This document shows, one piece after another, positions 48,681 through 56,216 of a stretch of DNA of 64,000 bases. Source of the DNA: Bizionia paragorgiae (GTDB lineage: Bacteria > Bacteroidota > Bacteroidia > Flavobacteriales > Flavobacteriaceae). Each line of letters starts with the position of its first letter. Positions within the stretch are counted from its first letter, which is position 1. The notes beneath the pieces are model-generated. The model was not told where the DNA came from. It did not search any database and was given only the letters and a program-made list of their open reading frames with translations. The stretch covers positions 124,001 to 188,000 of the forward strand of contig NZ_FNQK01000006.1 of the NCBI RefSeq assembly GCF_900107625.1, read 5' to 3'. The position numbers and the translations under genes were made by a program.

Positions 48681-49070
48681 ATGGGAATAATAAATAAGTT
48701 ATTTGGTGGTTCTAAAGAGCCTAAAGAAGAGAAGGTGTTACCGTGGTTACCCTTAACTTCAGAACAGCAATTGGAAACAATAGAGAAGCGGTCTAAAACA
48801 AAAACACAAGTTATTTTTAAACATTCTACCCGATGTGGTATAAGCAGAATGGTAATGAATCAATTTGTTTCACAATACGAACTCTTAGCTGAAGACTTGG
48901 ATTTGTATTATTTAGATTTACTAAATTATAGAGCCGTATCGAATGAGGTAGGTTACAAATTTCAAGTACTTCACGAATCACCTCAATTGTTAGTTATTAA
49001 AAACGGAGCAGCCGTTGCACACGCAAGTCACGGGGCTATTAATGCTATCGATTTAAATGGTTTTATTTAA
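48681..49070 (+). CDS. ytxJ: Bacillithiol-system redox protein YtxJ
   Basis: 129 residues, a thioredoxin-like fold in which the CXXC site is replaced by a lone Cys followed by GIS (TRCGIS, Cys50), the YtxJ form. The later cis-Pro region is HESPQLLVI. YtxJ is associated with bacillithiol, a low-molecular-weight thiol that also occurs in Bacteroidota. I see none of the bshA/B/C genes in the window. A monothiol bacilliredoxin function is expected by family. Confidence 0.9.
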   Translation: MGIINKLFGGSKEPKEEKVLPWLPLTSEQQLETIEKRSKTKTQVIFKHSTRCGISRMVMNQFVSQYELLAEDLDLYYLDLLNYRAVSNEVGYKFQVLHESPQLLVIKNGAAVAHASHGAINAIDLNGFI

Positions 49071-49090
49071 AAACGTTTAGCATTTAACTT

Positions 49091-49136
49091 GGGTTCGTGA
49101 ATTACAAAAATCTAGGCATTTTGTATATTCGAACCC
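49091..49136. other. Long imperfect hairpin between ytxJ and the symporter gene
   Basis: Outer arms GGGTTCG (49091-49097) and CGAACCC (49130-49136), inner arms TACAAAA (49103-49109) and TTTTGTA (49119-49125), with a small internal loop and a 9-base apical loop. It overlaps a near-consensus -7 box TATATTCG (49124-49131) for the symporter gene and lacks a U-tract. Confidence 0.45.
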
Positions 49137-49166
49137 TTAATTAGTCTTCCGAGAAATACGCCGTTT

Positions 49167-50138
49167 ATGAAACTAAAGATTGATAGGTTTGTTCTATCTA
49201 TACTTATAACCATACTAATAGCTTACTTTTTTCCTCAATGGGGAATAGAAGGTAGTGGTGTTCCTATCGATACGATAAGCACTATTGGTATTTCACTTAT
49301 ATTCTTTTTTTATGGGCTAAAGTTGAGTCCGACCAAATTAAAAGAAGGGCTTAAAAACTGGAAATTACATGTGTTAGTACAAGGGTGTACCTTTCTTGTG
49401 TTTCCGTTGTTAGTTTTATTGTTTAGACCACTTATAGAGACTCAAGAGCAGGAAACCTTGTGGTTGGCGTTCTTTTTTTTAGCGGCATTACCGTCTACCG
49501 TGTCTTCGTCGGTAGTTATGGTTTCTATGGCTAAAGGTAATATTCCAGCGGCGATTTTTAATGCGAGTATTTCTGGTATTATAGGGGTTGCTATTACTCC
49601 TCTATGGATGGGTTTGTTTTTAGAGACCGCGCAAACCGATTATGATTTTACGTCTATTTATACAAAACTAATAGTACAAATTATTTTACCTGTTATTTTA
49701 GGTTTGTTATTGCAGCGCTACACAAATAACTTTGCTCATAAACACAGTGCTAAACTAACGCTTTTTGATAAGTCTATTATTTTGCTAATTATATATATAA
49801 GTTTTGCACAATCGTTTTACGACAATCTATTTAGCACGGTGTCATTCTTAGATTTTGTATTGCTACTTATTGGTGTGCTACTGTTGTTTTTTATCGTGTT
49901 TTATAGTACAGGAGCGATTGCAAAACAACTGCAGTTTAATAAAGAAGATCAGATTACAGCACAATTTTGTGGGACTAAGAAATCCCTAGTTCACGGTACT
50001 GTTTTTTCAAAAATCCTGTTTGGTCATATGGCTGCGATTGGTATTATTTTGTTACCGCTTATGTTGTTTCATGCGACTCAAATTTTATTAGTAAGTATAA
50101 TCGCCAGTAAGCTCGCCAAGCGAAAGAATATTCTTTAA
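49167..50138 (+). CDS. Bile acid:sodium symporter (SBF) family transporter
   Basis: 323 residues with about ten transmembrane helices in the SBF-like (BASS) pattern. The paired half-helix region reads FFLAALPSTVSSSVVMVSMAKGN (about 108-130), holding the polar residues that bind sodium, and a later FCGTKKSLVHG completes the second. Relatives carry bile acids, pyruvate, pantothenate or arsenite; substrate is not determinable here. It is upstream of the two-way terminator shared with fahA. Confidence 0.88.
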   Translation: MKLKIDRFVLSILITILIAYFFPQWGIEGSGVPIDTISTIGISLIFFFYGLKLSPTKLKEGLKNWKLHVLVQGCTFLVFPLLVLLFRPLIETQEQETLWLAFFFLAALPSTVSSSVVMVSMAKGNIPAAIFNASISGIIGVAITPLWMGLFLETAQTDYDFTSIYTKLIVQIILPVILGLLLQRYTNNFAHKHSAKLTLFDKSIILLIIYISFAQSFYDNLFSTVSFLDFVLLLIGVLLLFFIVFYSTGAIAKQLQFNKEDQITAQFCGTKKSLVHGTVFSKILFGHMAAIGIILLPLMLFHATQILLVSIIASKLAKRKNIL

Positions 50139-50149
50139 GGATTAAAAAC

Positions 50150-50190
50150 AAAAAAAAGCAGCCTCTTAAAATTTAAGAGGCTGCTTTTTA
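50150..50190. terminator. Bidirectional terminator between symporter and fahA
   Basis: AGCAGCCTCTTAAA (50157-50170) and TTTAAGAGGCTGCT (50172-50185), preceded by an A-run and followed by a T-run. Confidence 0.92.
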
Positions 50191-50210
50191 TAATTAGTTC
50201 TATACTTAAG

Positions 50211-51503
50211 TTATTTGTTTTTCTTCGGATTAAAAACCGGTAATAATTTTGTTTTAACTTCTCCAAATCCAATTCGAGTACCCTCTTTTTCACAGTAACC
50301 TCTCATAATAACAGTATCATTATCATTGATGAATTTACGTTCAGTACCATCATTAAGTTTTACAGGTTTTTCACCTCTCCATGATAATTCTAACATCGAT
50401 CCGTAAGAGTCTGGTGTCGGGCCAGAGATTGTTCCGCTACCCATCATATCACCTGAATTAACAGGGCAACCGTTTATGGTATGATGCGCTAATTGCTGCG
50501 CCATAGACCAATACATGTGTTTAAAGTTTGATTTAGAAACCACAGTTTCTTTCGCTTTTTCTGGTTGAATAGCGACCTCTAAATTGATATCAAAACTCTT
50601 TTTACCTTTTTGTTGTAGGTAGTCTAATTGTTTTTTTAGTGGTTTTGGACCTTGAGTTCTATACGGCTCTAAAGCATCTAAAGTGACAATCCAAGGAGAA
50701 ATAGACGAAGCAAAACTCTTTGCTAAAAACGGACCAAGGGGAACATATTCCCATTTTTGAATGTCTCTAGCACTCCAGTCGTTAAATAAAACCAATCCGA
50801 AGATGTACTCTTCTGCCTCTTCAATAGGAATAGGTTCTCCTAAATCGTTAGCATCGGTAGTAATAAAGGCCATTTCTAATTCGAAATCTACGAGTTTAGA
50901 AGGTCCGAAAACAGGCTCTGTTGCTCCAGCCGGAAGGGTTTGACCTTGGGGTCTGTGAATGTTAATTCCTGAAGGAATAATAGAGGAACTTCTACCGTGG
51001 TACCCTACAGGAATATGTAGCCAGTTTGGTAATAAGGCATTGTCCGGATCTCTAAACATAGTCCCCACGTTTGTCGCGTGCTCTATACTAGAATAGAAAT
51101 CGGTGTAATCACCAATTTGAACTGGTAATTGCATTTCTATCTCATCCAATCTAAAAAGGACAGTTTCTTTATGCTGTTTATTATTTTTTAGCGTTTCATT
51201 TTCGTCGTCAAAAATATCAGCAATTCTATTGCGGACTAAGCGCCATGTTTTACGTCCGTCAGCAATAAAGTCGTTTAGTGTATCTTGAAGAAAAATATCA
51301 TCTGTTAAAGGGATACCTTCAAAATACCCTAATTGATGAAGTGCTCCCAAATCTATAGCTGTGTCTCCAATGCGAGTTCCAATAGTAATAATATCGTCTC
51401 TTGTAAGAAAAACCCCAAAAGGGATGTTTTGGATTGGGAAGTCTGAATTTTTATCGACGTGAAGCCAAGATTTTCTGTCAGGGTTATTTGCAGTTATAGA
51501 CAT
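50211..51503 (-). CDS. fahA: Fumarylacetoacetase FahA
   Basis: 430 residues, normal. N-terminal SH3-like domain, then the hydrolase core with the metal-binding FELEMAFIT (about 206-214), GLVLFNDWSARDIQKWEYVPLGPFLAKSF and MGSGTISGPTPDSYGSMLELSW with the catalytic residues. It cleaves fumarylacetoacetate to fumarate and acetoacetate, the last step of tyrosine/phenylalanine catabolism. It is transcribed away from glyA and its own 5' region is duplicated at 53983-54118. A -7 box TAGGTTTG lies 35 bases upstream. Confidence 0.96.
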   Translation of the reverse strand: MSITANNPDRKSWLHVDKNSDFPIQNIPFGVFLTRDDIITIGTRIGDTAIDLGALHQLGYFEGIPLTDDIFLQDTLNDFIADGRKTWRLVRNRIADIFDDENETLKNNKQHKETVLFRLDEIEMQLPVQIGDYTDFYSSIEHATNVGTMFRDPDNALLPNWLHIPVGYHGRSSSIIPSGINIHRPQGQTLPAGATEPVFGPSKLVDFELEMAFITTDANDLGEPIPIEEAEEYIFGLVLFNDWSARDIQKWEYVPLGPFLAKSFASSISPWIVTLDALEPYRTQGPKPLKKQLDYLQQKGKKSFDINLEVAIQPEKAKETVVSKSNFKHMYWSMAQQLAHHTINGCPVNSGDMMGSGTISGPTPDSYGSMLELSWRGEKPVKLNDGTERKFINDNDTVIMRGYCEKEGTRIGFGEVKTKLLPVFNPKKNK

Positions 51504-51538
51504 ATGTTGCGTGTAATTTTAAAGTTTATAAAACAGTT

Positions 51539-51546
51539 CAAACCTA
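51539..51546 (-). promoter_or_regulatory. Intact fahA -7 box
   Basis: CAAACCTA on the plus strand is TAGGTTTG on the minus strand (TAnnTTTG). The matching site in the right copy reads TAGGTTCG and is broken. Confidence 0.5.
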
Positions 51547-51705
51547 CATATTTTTTTTATTTTGAAAGAATAAATTACGAAAAAAGTAGATTGAAATTAA
51601 GCATTTGTTAAAATAGTTAAGTTTAAAGGTAAATATATCTTTTTTCAAGTTCACAACGAATCATTTTTTTATTTATGATTCGAAGTTTAACACTAACAAA
51701 ATATT

Positions 51706-51957
51706 ATATAAAGGGACGAACAAATATTTGAATAACTTGATGCTGAAAATTAAAGACAGCTTAACGGTTTAGAATTAATAGCCTCAGAAAACGTTGGAAG
51801 TGGATAGGTTATAGAAGTGGCAGGTTCTTTAATAGCCGATAAGTATGCAGAAGGCTATACAAGTAAAAGATATTAGTGAGGTTGTGAAGTGGTAGATAAG
51901 GTTGAGCAAATCGCAATAGATAGAGCTAAAGCGTTATTTGACGCAATTAATGATAAT
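51706..51957 (+). pseudogene. Dead 5' fragment of glyA
   Basis: A translation in the glyA frame matches residues 1-84 of the intact GlyA at 54320, but the start ATG is ATA (51706), the second codon is TAA, and further stops (six in all) interrupt it. No frameshift is visible. It ends abruptly at about 51957 at residue 84. Its -7 box is TATTTATG rather than TATTTTTG. Confidence 0.9.
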
Positions 51958-52014
51958 GATTTAAAGCGATTGGTTTGATAAGATTATTGTTTAAATGATT
52001 ATAAAAAAAACTAG

Positions 52015-52512
52015 TTAGTCACCTGTAGATGTAGAATGATTGCAATATGATGATTGAGTCGGTTCTCCAGCGCGATCACAATCACATCCTCCATCATTAG
52101 CAAAGGAACATTTTGAGCAATTTACTCCTGTGCATTTTTCCCCAATAGGTAATAATCTCAGTGTTTGTGAACCATCTTTATGTTTTGACACTTCAATTTT
52201 TTGTCTAAATACAACATGATTGCCATCAGAGTCTAATGCTTTACCATATAAATAGTCAGACTTGTATAAGTCTACATATTTTATTTCAAAGTCCTTAATA
52301 GTGTTTAAATCTTTAAAAATATCTGACTTTAAAATTTTGCCACGTAAATTAGAAGCATAAGTATTTAAGTCTTTGTTCTTTTCAATTTTTAAATCATCTT
52401 TACTTAATGTTGTTAAATTTTCGTTAGACTCTTTTTCGTTTTCAGAGGAACAATTAAAAAGAAAGAACACTAAGCATAAAGAAACTAATGTGATTGTCAA
52501 TTTTGTTTTCAT
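52015..52512 (-). CDS. Lipoprotein with cysteine-rich tail, inserted between repeats
   Basis: 165 residues, unknown family. Signal and lipobox FNC (Cys21) predict lipidation. A charged middle (25-120) has no recognised fold. The C-terminus holds six cysteines in 31 residues (Cys127, 132, 135, 143, 145, 157; C-x4-C-x2-C-x7-C-x-C-x11-C) with Asp, Gly and a YCNHS motif, suggesting a metal- or disulphide-stabilised module at the cell surface. It lies with the next lipoprotein gene in the segment flanked by the 590-bp repeats; a TTAAT tract lies 29-57 bases upstream of its start. Confidence 0.75.
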   Translation of the reverse strand: MKTKLTITLVSLCLVFFLFNCSSENEKESNENLTTLSKDDLKIEKNKDLNTYASNLRGKILKSDIFKDLNTIKDFEIKYVDLYKSDYLYGKALDSDGNHVVFRQKIEVSKHKDGSQTLRLLPIGEKCTGVNCSKCSFANDGGCDCDRAGEPTQSSYCNHSTSTGD

Positions 52513-52540
52513 TGGTGTTTTATTTTAGATTAATAGAGTA

Positions 52541-52569
52541 TTAATTTAATTTAATTTAATTTAATTTAA
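52541..52569. repeat. Pentanucleotide microsatellite (TTAAT)n
   Basis: Five perfect TTAAT units plus a partial sixth. It lies 29 to 57 bases upstream of the cysteine-rich lipoprotein start, within the expected -7 to -33 span, so copy number changes would alter promoter spacing by 5 bases. Confidence 0.85.
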
Positions 52570-52605
52570 AAAAAATAATCTCAATTTAACGTTTCGTTAA
52601 TATGT

Positions 52606-52638
52606 TAAAAACTCCCAAATCACTTTGGGAGTTTTTTT
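52606..52638 (-). terminator. Terminator for the TPR-like lipoprotein gene
   Basis: ACTCCCAAA (52611-52619), TCAC, TTTGGGAGT (52624-52632), with A-runs and T-runs on both sides, giving a U-tract on either strand. The reverse-strand lipoprotein gene ends 10 bases upstream. Confidence 0.75.
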
Positions 52639-52642
52639 ATTT

Positions 52643-53824
52643 TTAGCTTCTAAAGCTATATTTGGTTATAATGTGTTTAAGCTTCAGTTTTAAATCTTCG
52701 CCAGTATCGTAAACCATTTGTTCGTTACTAGGAAACTGTATTCTTCTGTTTTTTAAAATCTCTATATCTTCAGCAGTTAAAGCTCTTTTGTCTCCTCTAA
52801 CATTAGCATATAAGTTTTCGAAAACAAATTCACTATCTATAGGAAAGCTTTCTAATACTTGACTTTGTTTTAAATCTTCGTAAACCACTCTTGCAATAAC
52901 TTGAGTAGATTTTAATTGGTTATACTCAAGAAATCTAGCTTTTACAGTTATAATTTTATCTTGCTTTACATCGTTTCCTAGACTGTCTTTTACTACATTT
53001 CCGTTAGCATCTAAAACATATTCCCAACCGTCTACAATATTCTTTTTTCTAATTAATTGTCTTTCTGTAACACGTTCTGGCGACACATTAATACGTTGTA
53101 ATTGCAGCTGCATTGCATAATCATAATCTATGCTATTGTTTGCATTGGCATGGTATACAGTCCAAAAATTGTTTAAACCATAAGTATCAAAATTTAATAA
53201 ATCTGCTTGTAATCTTTCAGGAATTAGTTGATGTGTTTGATTTTCAATAGATACTATAACGTAATCTGTACCTTGATGATGTGCTTTTTCCATTAAGCTT
53301 CTAATATCCTTGTAATTTGGATTTATACGTTCAATATCATTTAAAATAGAATACGCTTCTCTATTGTCTAATTTATTCTCACTAGCCATTAAAGTAAGAG
53401 CAATATTATATTTATAGTTTGAAACTTTTGCTCTGTATTCAACAATTTCATTAGAATACTCATTAAAGTTTAATTGAAGCGTTTTATCTCCAATTTTTAA
53501 AGGAAGCACAGCTTTTATAGCATTTTGTCTAGCCTCTAAATCTAAATACGTATTAAAAATAGCTTCGAAGGTTTCAGGATTTGTTTCTTTTTTAAGTCTC
53601 GAAATTCTATTATGATTATCTGCAACCACTTTATTGTAGGCGTCCTCAAGCATAATTATATAATCTTGCTTACGCTTTTTATGCTTGTTGTTTTCTAATT
53701 TTTTTAAAGCATTACTAATGGCAAGGTCATAATTACCAGAGTGTAATTGCTTTTCAATATGTTTTCTTCCAACACAAGATGTTAGTATTAAAAGAAGTGC
53801 TGCTAATAGTGTAATTTTTTTCAT
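52643..53824 (-). CDS. Large lipoprotein with helical (TPR-like) N-terminal half, inserted between repeats
   Basis: 393 residues, function unknown. Lipobox LTSC (Cys17). Residues 20-190 are helical and look like tetratricopeptide-type pairs (SGNYDLAISNALKKLENN, EAYSILNDIERINPNYKDIRSLMEKAHHQG); the second half is beta-rich, ending with basic residues (KHIITKYSFRS). It resembles a family of Bacteroidota lipoproteins I recall but cannot name. It is upstream (in its own direction) of the cysteine-rich lipoprotein and separated from it by a terminator, so the two are likely independent transcripts. Both lie within the insert. Confidence 0.8.
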   Translation of the reverse strand: MKKITLLAALLLILTSCVGRKHIEKQLHSGNYDLAISNALKKLENNKHKKRKQDYIIMLEDAYNKVVADNHNRISRLKKETNPETFEAIFNTYLDLEARQNAIKAVLPLKIGDKTLQLNFNEYSNEIVEYRAKVSNYKYNIALTLMASENKLDNREAYSILNDIERINPNYKDIRSLMEKAHHQGTDYVIVSIENQTHQLIPERLQADLLNFDTYGLNNFWTVYHANANNSIDYDYAMQLQLQRINVSPERVTERQLIRKKNIVDGWEYVLDANGNVVKDSLGNDVKQDKIITVKARFLEYNQLKSTQVIARVVYEDLKQSQVLESFPIDSEFVFENLYANVRGDKRALTAEDIEILKNRRIQFPSNEQMVYDTGEDLKLKLKHIITKYSFRS

Positions 53825-53982
53825 CTTCTTGTGTTTTATTGGTTTCTATTTAATTATAAAACCAAGATACGTGCCAAACAAAAAGGCTTATACGTTTTGT
53901 GGTTTAAGATCTTGTTGTTTAGTAAATTAAATAGTGTTTATTTTTTGTAAACAGAAAAGTTTTTGAGGAGACTTTTTCGAAA
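53825..53982. other. Gap left of the right repeat copy
   Basis: This 158-base stretch begins upstream of the lipoprotein start and ends at the repeat boundary. It is AT-rich with no ORF, hairpin or consensus promoter I can support. Confidence 0.5.
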
Positions 53983-54118
53983 CCAATACGAGTTCAATAG
54001 TACTACTATCTACTCTTGTAAGAAAAACCCTAAAAGGGATATTTTTGATTAGGAAGTCTGAATTTTTATGGACGAGAAGTCAAGATTTTCTGTCAGGGTT
54101 ATTTGCAGTTATAGACCT
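53983..54118 (-). pseudogene. Dead 5' fragment of fahA
   Basis: The fahA start codon is AGG here (54118-54116) instead of ATG, and the codon for Trp13 is TGA. The fragment covers roughly the first 45 codons. Its -7 box is TAGGTTCG, off the consensus. The homologous intact start is at 51503. Confidence 0.9.
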
Positions 54119-54283
54119 GTGTTGCGTGTAATTTTAAAGTTTATAAAACAGTTCGAACCTACATTTTTTTTTATTTTGAAAGAATAAATTACAAAAAAAG
54201 TGGATTGAAATTAAGCATTTGTTAAAATAGTTAAGTTTAAAGGTAAATATATCTTTTTTCAAGTTTATAACTAATCATTTTCT

Positions 54284-54291
54284 TATTTTTG
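54284..54291 (+). promoter_or_regulatory. Intact glyA -7 box (TATTTTTG)
   Basis: TATTTTTG fits TAnnTTTG and ends 28 bases before the ATG of glyA. The same site in the left copy is TATTTATG. Confidence 0.55.
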
Positions 54292-54319
54292 ATTCGAAGT
54301 TTAACACTAACAAAATATT

Positions 54320-55594
54320 ATGCAAAGGGACGAACAAATATTTGAATTAATTGATGCTGAAAAAGAAAGGCAGCTTAACGGTTTAGAGCTAATAGCCTCA
54401 GAAAACTTTGTAAGTGATCAGGTTATGGAAGCGGCAGGTTCTGTATTAACCAATAAGTATGCAGAAGGCTATCCAGGTAAAAGGTATTATGGAGGTTGTG
54501 AAGTGGTAGATGAGGTTGAGCAAATCGCAATAGATAGAGCTAAAGCTTTATTTGGCGCAGCATATGCTAATGTGCAACCACACTCTGGAAGCCAGGCAAA
54601 TACGGCTGTATATCACGCATGTTTAACTCCTGGAGATACTATTTTAGGATTCGACTTATCGCACGGGGGACACTTAACTCACGGTTCGCCAGTAAACTTT
54701 TCAGGACGTTTATACAACCCTGTATTTTATGGTGTTGAGAAAGAAACAGGATTAATAGATTATGATAAAGTTCAAGAAATTGCAACTAAGGAGCAGCCAA
54801 AATTAATTATTGCTGGTGCTTCTGCATACTCTAGAGACATGGATTTTAAACGTTTTCGTGAGATAGCCGATAGTGTTAACGCTATTCTATTAGCGGATGT
54901 GTCACACCCAGCAGGATTAATTGCTAAGGGAATTTTAAACGATCCGATTCCACATTGTCATATTGTGACGACCACAACCCATAAAACATTAAGAGGACCA
55001 CGTGGTGGGCTTATATTAATGGGGAAAGATTTTGAAAATCCGTTTGGTTTAAAACTTAAAAACGGAAACCTTCGTATGATGTCTTCTCTTTTAGATTCTG
55101 GTGTGTTTCCAGGAAATCAAGGAGGTCCGTTAGAGCACATTATTGCAGCTAAAGCCATTGCTTTTGGTGAGGCTTTAACCGATGAGTTTTTAACTTATAT
55201 GATTCAGGTAAAGAAAAATGCAGCGGCTATGGCTGAAGCATTTATGAAGAAAGATTATGGTATTATTTCTGGAGGAACAGATAATCATATGATGTTAATC
55301 GATTTACGTAACAAAAATATTACTGGTAAAGATGCTGAAAAAGCATTAGTAAAAGCTGATATTACTGTTAATAAAAATATGGTGCCTTTCGACGATAAAT
55401 CTCCTTTTGTAACTTCAGGAATTAGAGTAGGAACAGCAGCTATTACTACGCGTGGATTAAAAGAAGAAGATATGAGTGGTATTGTAGATCTTATCGACGA
55501 AGTCATTTCGAATTATGAAAACGAGGAGGTATTAGAAAATATCGCCATAAAAGTAAATGCTATGATGCATGACTTACCTTTATTTAAAATGTAA
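54320..55594 (+). CDS. glyA: Serine hydroxymethyltransferase GlyA
   Basis: 424 residues, standard. PLP lysine is Lys222 in [14 protein letters not shown]; the folate-site motif YYGGCEVVD starts at 56, and SGSQAN and PGNQGG segments match the family. It interconverts serine and glycine with tetrahydrofolate. It is transcribed away from fahA across the duplicated promoter region. It ends in a two-way terminator. Its first 84 codons are duplicated as a pseudogene at 51706-51957. Confidence 0.98.
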   Translation: MQRDEQIFELIDAEKERQLNGLELIASENFVSDQVMEAAGSVLTNKYAEGYPGKRYYGGCEVVDEVEQIAIDRAKALFGAAYANVQPHSGSQANTAVYHACLTPGDTILGFDLSHGGHLTHGSPVNFSGRLYNPVFYGVEKETGLIDYDKVQEIATKEQPKLIIAGASAYSRDMDFKRFREIADSVNAILLADVSHPAGLIAKGILNDPIPHCHIVTTTTHKTLRGPRGGLILMGKDFENPFGLKLKNGNLRMMSSLLDSGVFPGNQGGPLEHIIAAKAIAFGEALTDEFLTYMIQVKKNAAAMAEAFMKKDYGIISGGTDNHMMLIDLRNKNITGKDAEKALVKADITVNKNMVPFDDKSPFVTSGIRVGTAAITTRGLKEEDMSGIVDLIDEVISNYENEEVLENIAIKVNAMMHDLPLFKM

Positions 55595-55612
55595 GTTCCT
55601 TTTTAATAGTCA

Positions 55613-55648
55613 TAAAAAAAAACCTGTATGAATCATACAGGTTTTTTT
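55613..55648. terminator. Bidirectional terminator after glyA
   Basis: AACCTGTATGA (55621-55631) and TCATACAGGTT (55633-55643), with an A-run before and a T-run after, between glyA (+) and the small membrane protein gene (-). Confidence 0.92.
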
Positions 55649-55671
55649 GTTTTTACTGATTTTTAACAGTC

Positions 55672-56088
55672 CTATTTTTTAGTAATCTTTTGCGCTAAAG
55701 TACCACCTAACCAAGCCATCGGAATGTAGGCTAGTAATAAGTCGGCAATGGTAAACCAAATAGGTCCCGTAATCATAAAGTTGACAAGAATACCGCCAAT
55801 TAAGAATAAGATTCCTATGGTATAGGCGAATTTCATTTTATTCGCTGCCGCGATACTGTAAGCTATAAATGCACCTACTAAAGTTCCTATAGCGTGAGCT
55901 AAAAAAGGAAAGATAAAGTAGTTAATTCCTAAAGTAGGCATAACCTCAGATAAGGCTTCCATATTATTACTGTCGATATTAGGGATGGGGTATATGGCAT
56001 GACCAGCTTGGATTAATGCCATGTTGATTGTGCTTCCTCCAACCCAGCCTAAAATAACGGCTAGAATGTTTTTAATACTAGAATTCAT
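55672..56088 (-). CDS. Small four-helix membrane protein
   Basis: 138 residues with four hydrophobic helices (for instance IKNILAVILGWVGGSTINMALIQ, then YFIFPFLAHAIGTLVGAFIAYSIAA) and small polar loops. I do not recognise the family with certainty; similar short proteins are common in flavobacteria. It ends after LAGTLAQKITKK-type basic residues (WLGGTLAQKITKK). It shares a terminator with glyA. Confidence 0.65.
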   Translation of the reverse strand: MNSSIKNILAVILGWVGGSTINMALIQAGHAIYPIPNIDSNNMEALSEVMPTLGINYFIFPFLAHAIGTLVGAFIAYSIAAANKMKFAYTIGILFLIGGILVNFMITGPIWFTIADLLLAYIPMAWLGGTLAQKITKK

Positions 56089-56216
56089 TGTGTTGATTAG
56101 TTTTTGGTTTGAAACAAAAGTAAAGTTAAAATTGGTTTATTGCGGACTGACTTTTATTTTTTTTTACCATTTTATTTATGGAAATAGCGGGGCTATTCAA
56201 GTGTTTGATCCACTAT

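Larger units (their letters stand above)
51367..51957. repeat. Left copy of a ~590-bp direct repeat (fahA 5' end, promoter region, glyA 5' end)
   Basis: It aligns with 53983-54571 at an offset of 2614-2615 bases. It contains the first 137 bases of the intact fahA gene, the 202-base divergent promoter region and a dead 5' fragment of glyA. By eye the promoter region is about 95% identical between copies (about 11 differences including one single-base indel) and the glyA part about 88%. Confidence 0.9.
53983..54571. repeat. Right copy of the ~590-bp direct repeat
   Basis: Same arrangement as 51367-51957. It contains a dead fahA 5' fragment, the promoter region with a working glyA -7 box, and the first 84 codons of intact glyA. 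Homology with the left copy starts near 53983 and ends near 54571. Confidence 0.9.

Noticed and set aside
51706-51957. A functional truncated GlyA at the left repeat
   Set aside because: The start codon is ATA, the second codon is TAA and more stops follow; it is a dead fragment.
52541-52569. CRISPR-like repeat
   Set aside because: Units are 5 bases and contiguous with no spacers; it is a microsatellite. No CRISPR array or cas gene is visible in the window.
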